Shown here: piece after piece, positions 59,544-64,000 of the stretch
Layout of the letters: every line of letters starts with the position of its first letter
Position numbering within the stretch: position 1 is the stretch's first letter
Assembly: GCA_019828595.1 (NCBI GenBank)
Contig: JAHQRK010000003.1
Location: forward strand, 1,178,001 to 1,242,000
DNA from: Aphanomyces cochlioides
Taxonomy: Eukaryota; Oomycota; Saprolegniomycetes; Saprolegniales; Verrucalvaceae
DNA: 64,000 nt
Reading direction: 5' to 3'
Made by a program: the position numbers and the translations under genes
Notes under the pieces: generated by a model
Seen by the model: only the letters and a program-made list of their open reading frames with translations
Database searches by the model: none
Told to the model about the DNA's origin: nothing

Positions 59544-62510
59544 ATGCGTCGGCGGCGGTCTTTCTTTAAGCTTCTCCTGTCGCTCCTCGGTGCCAGCGTC
59601 AGCTTTGGCCAGACGCTGGAAGACATTCCATTTCGAACGGTAGAAGGTAAGCCTCCCTAAACTCTGTGGATTGACCGGTGGCGTCTAGCCTTGTGGACAT
59701 TTGACAAAGGTTTGGAGAGCTGGGCTCGATCGTCTTCGGATCTCATGCACGCTGAAATCAACCCCCAGGATGGAAATGTACATGGTTCAGTCCTGGATAG
59801 TCCTCCTTTTATAGAATCTCCCTTGCTGGAGCTCGACGTCGTCGATCGGCATTATTTTGTCGTTCGATTTGCTTATGATGGGTCATGCACTCAAGCTGGT
59901 CTCCATCTCGAACGCAGCGGCAAAACGATCACTTCCTCAACGAATCCCAAAGCGCCATTTGTAAACTCCGTTGTCGTGAGGTTCTCTATTGTCCCTGATG
60001 GAATACCTCACGTCTATTATGCCCCGATCTATGAATACTACCAAGGAGAAGTCTCTCGCATTCGCTTCTTCCCGTGCATGTCGAATGCACAATGGGGACA
60101 CACGTTCAATATTGACTGGATTGCGCTGATCAAAGGTGCGCTCCGTCTCTAGTGCTTTCTTGACTACTTCGTAGCTCCAACAATAACCAAAGTTCGAGGA
60201 TGCATTGATCAATATTTCATATCACAGGATCGTTCCGACCCGATTGCAGATATCGCGCTCGTCATGAACCTTACGAACGATGTCCTTCCAGTCTTTAGCA
60301 CACACTTTGAGTCCATGGACCTTCCATTTGCTTCAACGTATAATTGCATGGCTGGCGGCACGGTTCGAATACAAGGCCGTAACTTTGGCGACACGTCTCT
60401 CGTTCGCATTAATGGTCAGCCATGCGAAGGGCAGCCCCTCATATCCCAAGCTATCTTGGCGGATGACACTGACGTCGAGGAAGTTATCTCGTGCGCCCTA
60501 CCACCGGGACCTCCTGGCCTTGTCACTGTGACAGTGCAAAACGAGCGCTATCGAGGGCTTCAATTCGATGGTGCCTTCTTATCTTATGCTGGTACGTCGT
60601 GTGGCGGGTTTATCTCAGTTCTTCCTATAGTGCCTGCTGGTCTGTCGATTTCGCCCACCGTATCAAATGTCATGGCATATGCAGTCGACATCACATGGGC
60701 GCCACCGCCATCTCTCTGGACAAGTTTATCAGTCACGGGCTACGAGATAACTTGGTTTGTTTCAAGTGACTCCTCGTCGAGTAAGTCAAAGATGGTTGGT
60801 AATGTCACCACGACAACATTATTCCCACTTTTGCCGAGCACAGTCTACAGCGTCACCGTTGCTGCAGTCGTCGAATCTCAAGTCCGTCTTCCTCCTATGC
60901 GTTTGGCAACAACCACATTGATAGAATACACCGGCGTGGCAACAAGTGGACATGTATGGCCAACGTTCTCCCCTCCCTTCAGCAATTGTTGGTCAGCCAT
61001 CACCGCCGCTTGTCTTTCAAACTCTATCAACAGGTGATAAGATTGCTATTTGAGTTGTGACGTCTTCCTAGATGTGCTCTTCTCAGGTTTCCTCGCTGGG
61101 TCCACACTGAACCACAGTGCTACAAATCCATTGACGACGCTGGGTCCGACTGGTGACGTCGGTGGACAAGGCGCTTTTGGATTAACTTTTCTTGGCCATG
61201 CACATGTACGTCAGCGATGATATCACCGTGGCCAAAATGATTTAGATTGAAAACTGCAATGCAACTAGCTCTTGCTGTGACTTTGACGCTACTGGCACGT
61301 CCTGCTTGCTTGTTTGCAAAAGCGCAACCATCCGGTCACCTTCTTCCAAAGCAGTTCGAACCGCTGTCTCGAGCGCAAGCGCATCTGACCGATTTCCAGC
61401 GAAAGCTTGTGGTCCATCGCTGCGGCTTACAGGTTCTGCGCCGTTTTTAACAGGAGCAGCGTGGTATCCTCGACCCTTGAACGTTCGTGAAGGTTTTGAC
61501 ACGACATTTAAGTATCGGATATCAAACCCCTCGTTCCACTGCAAGAACATGGATGACGTAGCGACCCACTGCCGGTATATTGTTGTCCTTGCAGCTCAAT
61601 TCAGTTGGATATAGCGCCCGCGGTGGCGATGGCTTTGCCTTTGTTGTTCAAAACTTTGGCCAAGAGGCAATGGGCGAGGGCGGCTTCCACTTGGGCTATG
61701 GAGGCATTCCCAACTCACTTAGCGTCGAATTTGACACGACTTACAATCCAGAGATGCTCGACTTGTACGAAAACCACATCAGTGTGCACACCCGAGGCTA
61801 CGACGTGGCCAACTCTGGAGATCATTCGTATTCCCTTGGCGCGACATCTCAGTGAGTTCCGTCAGATATGCTTCTTCTCACGTCTATCAAGGATTCCAGA
61901 CCTGACGGATGGAATTCACTCAGTTCGCATTCGCTACGTGCCGTACTTGGATGACGACGAGTGCGCTCCTTGCTTCGTCAATGATCAAACTAAGGCCATG
62001 CGTTTAGACCATTTCATCCATATTTTCAAGCAACTGCTTATGTATCTCAATTCTTGGCAGCAAGTGAAGAAGACTCAGCGACGCATATCCGTTGGTACAC
62101 TGCTGGTCTAGGCTGCCTGACTATCGACTTTGACGAACGGCGCGTCCTGAGCGTACCGATTCACCTCGACGCCACGCTGCGTTTGACAGGTGGTCGAGCG
62201 TTTGTTGGTTTTACAGCCGCTACTGGAGAGAAAGCATGGCAAGTGCACGATATATTATCGTGGCAGATCGATAGCCTGCGCATCTTGCCTCCAAATCAAG
62301 CTGATTTCATATAGAAATCTGTCAAGTTGAAGCCCATGGTAACATCGATGACATTTACAAAGACTCAGCAAAGAAGGAGCTTGTTTCCGATCAAATTGGT
62401 TTCGCTGGTTTCAAAGTATTCCCTTGCCACATACGTGGCACGCTGACATGACAAAAATCTATTTTTAGATCTACAACGATGTGCGAACCAGGAGGGCTAA
62501 AAATAGATGA
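59544..62510 (+). CDS. Secreted IPT / FN3 / L-type lectin protein
   Basis: Starts MRRRRSFFKLLLSLLGASVSFG, a signal peptide. The first globular part (59690-60150) is a beta-rich domain of unknown type. An IPT/TIG-like unit follows (60320-60590: GGTVRIQGRNFGDTSLVRING, CALPPGPPGLVTVTV), then an FN3-like unit (60640-60930: AYAVDITWAPP, SVTGYEITWFV). The C-terminal half is an L-type (legume-like) lectin, comparable to those binding mannose-type glycans: REGFDTTFKYRI, GGDGFAFVVQN, GYGGIPNSLSVEFDT, DGIHSVRIRYVP, GRAFVGFTAATGE. Splices are clean up to about 60930 and around 61560-61620; those near 60950, 61990 and 62300 are uncertain. The last exon probably joins GFAGFK to IYNDVRTRRAKNR, ending at 62510; a stop at 62314 is the alternative. 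Probably acts outside the cell or in the secretory pathway. Confidence 0.75.
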
Positions 62511-62795
62511 AGAAAGTGCAACAGGAAAGACGGCATGGAAGAAAGTGTCTGTAGGATCTCGGAGTAGATTGTTAGGAGGACGGCATGAATGGCCTTAGCT
62601 GTACTGGAAAGCCAAGCTTGGAGAGGACAAGCGATTGGATCTAAGGCAGCAGAAGAGGATTGAGTTCGTCGGGATCTATATTGAGAGACTGGCACGGGGA
62701 GTTTTGCACATTCTGACAGAAATAGCCAAAGTGCTTTCCTCCAGCGCTTGCCTGACAAGACATCAGAATTCAATTCACAAGCTACATCAACAACC

Positions 62796-63543
62796 ATGAA
62801 GGTGTTTCTCCCCATTTTCCTCTCTGCGCTCTTTGCCGGACATACCGCAGCGCTTGAAGCACACAACGGTAGGCTATGAAGACAAGGGGACTTTGGTGTT
62901 GACTTTTTGTGTAGACGAGCTAGCTGTCGGTCTTTCATCCCAGCAGAGCAACTTTGTTCCAATGAAAGCACGACGATATCTCCGTGCAGCTCAAACATCC
63001 ACTGAAAAAAATGAAGAGAAGGAAGATGACAGAAACGAACATGAGGAGCATGAAGATGAAGAACATGAAGACGATGAACATGAGGATGAACTTGAAGACG
63101 AAGAACATGAGGATGAACATGAAGACGATGAACATGAGGATGAACTTGAAGACGAAGAACATGAGGATGAACATGAAGACGATGAACATGAAGACGATGA
63201 ACATGAGGATGAACTTGAAGACGAAGAACATGAGGATGAACATGAAGACGATGAACATGAAGACGATGAACATGAGGATGAACTTGAAGACGAAGAACAT
63301 GAGGATGAACATGAAGACGATGAACATGAAGACGATGAACATGAGGATGAACTTGAAGACGAAGAACATGAGGATGAACATGAAGACGATGAACATGAAG
63401 ACGATGAACATGAGGATGAACTTGAAGACGAAGAACATGAGGATGAACATGAAGACGATGAACATGAAGACGATGAACATGAGGATGAACTTGAAGACGA
63501 AGAACATGAGGATGAACATGAAGACGATGAACATGAAGATTAG
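62796..63543 (+). CDS. Secreted acidic repeat protein with RxLR-like motif
   Basis: Exons 62796-62868 and 62915-63543. The signal peptide MKVFLPIFLSALFAGHTAA is followed by a spacer, RYLR at residues 45-48 and an acidic EEKEDDR at 58-64. That is the order and spacing of oomycete RxLR-dEER host-targeting regions, though saprolegnian genomes have few or no canonical RxLR proteins, so this may be coincidence. From residue about 65 onward the protein is only Glu, Asp, His and Leu, in a 23-residue period. A TAG at 63541 ends the frame, but the same frame continues to 63687 with a Cys-containing tail. The acidic/His composition suggests metal or calcium binding. Function unknown. Confidence 0.7.
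63055..63540 (+). repeat. 69-bp tandem repeat in the acidic protein
   Basis: The marker GAACTTGAAGAC starts at 63088, 63142, 63211, 63280, 63349, 63418 and 63487. From the second copy on the spacing is exactly 69 bp; the first interval is 54 bp, lacking one 15-bp GAAGACGATGAACAT unit. Copies are nearly identical at synonymous sites, so the array is recent or homogenised. Within each period shorter 15-bp units (ED-DEH) repeat. Confidence 0.95.
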
Positions 63544-63750
63544 GAACATGAAGATTCCAAAAGTGACGAGAACCCGAAAGACGGTGCTTGTGGCCACGAG
63601 AGATGTCGAGATGTGTGGCTTTGTCCATGTGATAATGTATTCAATGCCCTTGATACACTACCGTCGATTCGCTTGGAGGGAAAGTAGCACGAACGTTGAA
63701 AATAACAAGGGCCATGCATTCAGGGCTTCTTGAAACCGTAGACGCCATAG

Positions 63751-64000
63751 ATGGAAATGCATCAGGTAAATCAAATACACGACTGGATTGCTCCTTTCGA
63801 TCGCTCCTTTCGTTTTATCCAACGTGCATCTGTCAACTTTTCTTCTTCTGACCACCATGGACGATTCAACGACCAGCTCAAATTGATTCATGACAACAAT
63901 CTCCTCCAAGTGACACTCAAATAGATTTCATTCATTTCGGCTTTTCGAGGTTAGACGACTTTGTGACGAAAATACCGACGCACTGCCGCCACCACTCCGG
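63751..64000 (+). CDS. Possible 5' part of a further gene at the window edge
   Basis: A frame from ATG 63751 reads MEMHQVNQIHDWIAPFDRSF and onward with plausible coding character to DNNLLQ at about 63909. A 40-bp GT...GAG segment, if an intron, would continue in phase to the window end (VRRLCDENTDALPPPLR). The acceptor is non-standard and the segment is short, so this is a weak call and no family is recognised. Confidence 0.3.

Noticed and set aside
62471..63628. 385-codon minus-strand frame rich in His, Val, Arg and Leu
   Set aside because: Antisense of the 69-bp tandem repeat, whose period is a multiple of three and therefore opens every frame; the plus strand has signal peptide and splice support.
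1..64000. tRNA, rRNA, riboswitch or CRISPR features
   Set aside because: No cloverleaf with a matching T-arm, no rRNA-like core sequence and no spaced direct-repeat array was found in any spacer; the only regular array is the coding 69-bp repeat.

Overview
This window looks like nuclear DNA of an oomycete, most likely a saprolegnian water mould such as Aphanomyces, Achlya or Thraustotheca. That is an inference. It rests on dense intron-split genes with very short GT-AG introns (mostly 38-55 bp), neighbouring genes a few bases apart, oomycete-style multidomain chimeric proteins, paired Cys/His 'WRKY19-like' zinc-finger genes, and one secreted RxLR-like acidic repeat protein. Exon chains were rebuilt by eye. 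For ten spliced genes (deubiquitinase, E2, FHA protein, Calx-beta receptor, GFAT, PPR protein, ELOF1, VOC protein, DUF2009 protein, PCC beta) the exon lengths were summed and give a multiple of three, which supports those models strongly.

Layout. 1-6651 (+): 3' part of a USP-type deubiquitinase, a ubiquitin-conjugating E2, and an FHA protein ending in two adaptin-appendage-like domains. 6677-13192 (-): a 2101-residue Calx-beta/discoidin-like cell-surface protein. 13405-16259 (+): two tandem Cys/His zinc-finger genes. 17828-19961 (+): glutamine:fructose-6-phosphate amidotransferase. 20087-23288 (-): a ubiquitin-like/coiled-coil protein. 23391-26314 (-): two pirin paralogues separated by a foldback/MITE-like element. 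26922-32776 (+): a giant EF-hand/ankyrin/WW/zinc-finger/Gly-rich chimera. 32784-36484 (-): a probably mitochondrial PPR protein. 36919-37224 (+): ELOF1. 37227-45857 (-): a giant EF-hand protein with four degenerate PhoD-like phosphatase modules. 46106-46712 (-): a VOC/glyoxalase-fold protein. 47865-48782 (+): a 7-TM protein. 49377-53095 (+): a B-box/DUF2009 protein and an unidentified helical protein. 53107-53887 (-): a small FAR1/MULE-like DNA-binding protein. 54439-56256 (+): propionyl-CoA carboxylase beta. 56318-59455 (-): a kinase-zinc finger-PP2C fusion with a signal peptide. 59544-62510 (+): a secreted IPT/FN3/L-type-lectin protein. 62796-63543 (+): an RxLR-like secreted acidic repeat protein. 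A possible partial gene lies at the right edge.

Common threads. Several genes fuse domains that are separate in most eukaryotes. Convergent genes end 2-126 bp apart. The word TTATCCGG recurs just upstream of several starts and may be a shared promoter element. Nothing suggests an operon. Functional groupings visible are ubiquitin handling (deubiquitinase, E2, ubiquitin-like protein), mitochondrial metabolism (PCC beta, PPR, probably the VOC protein), amino-sugar supply for the cell wall (GFAT), and secreted or surface proteins (Calx-beta receptor, lectin, RxLR-like protein). No tRNA, rRNA or CRISPR array was recognised.
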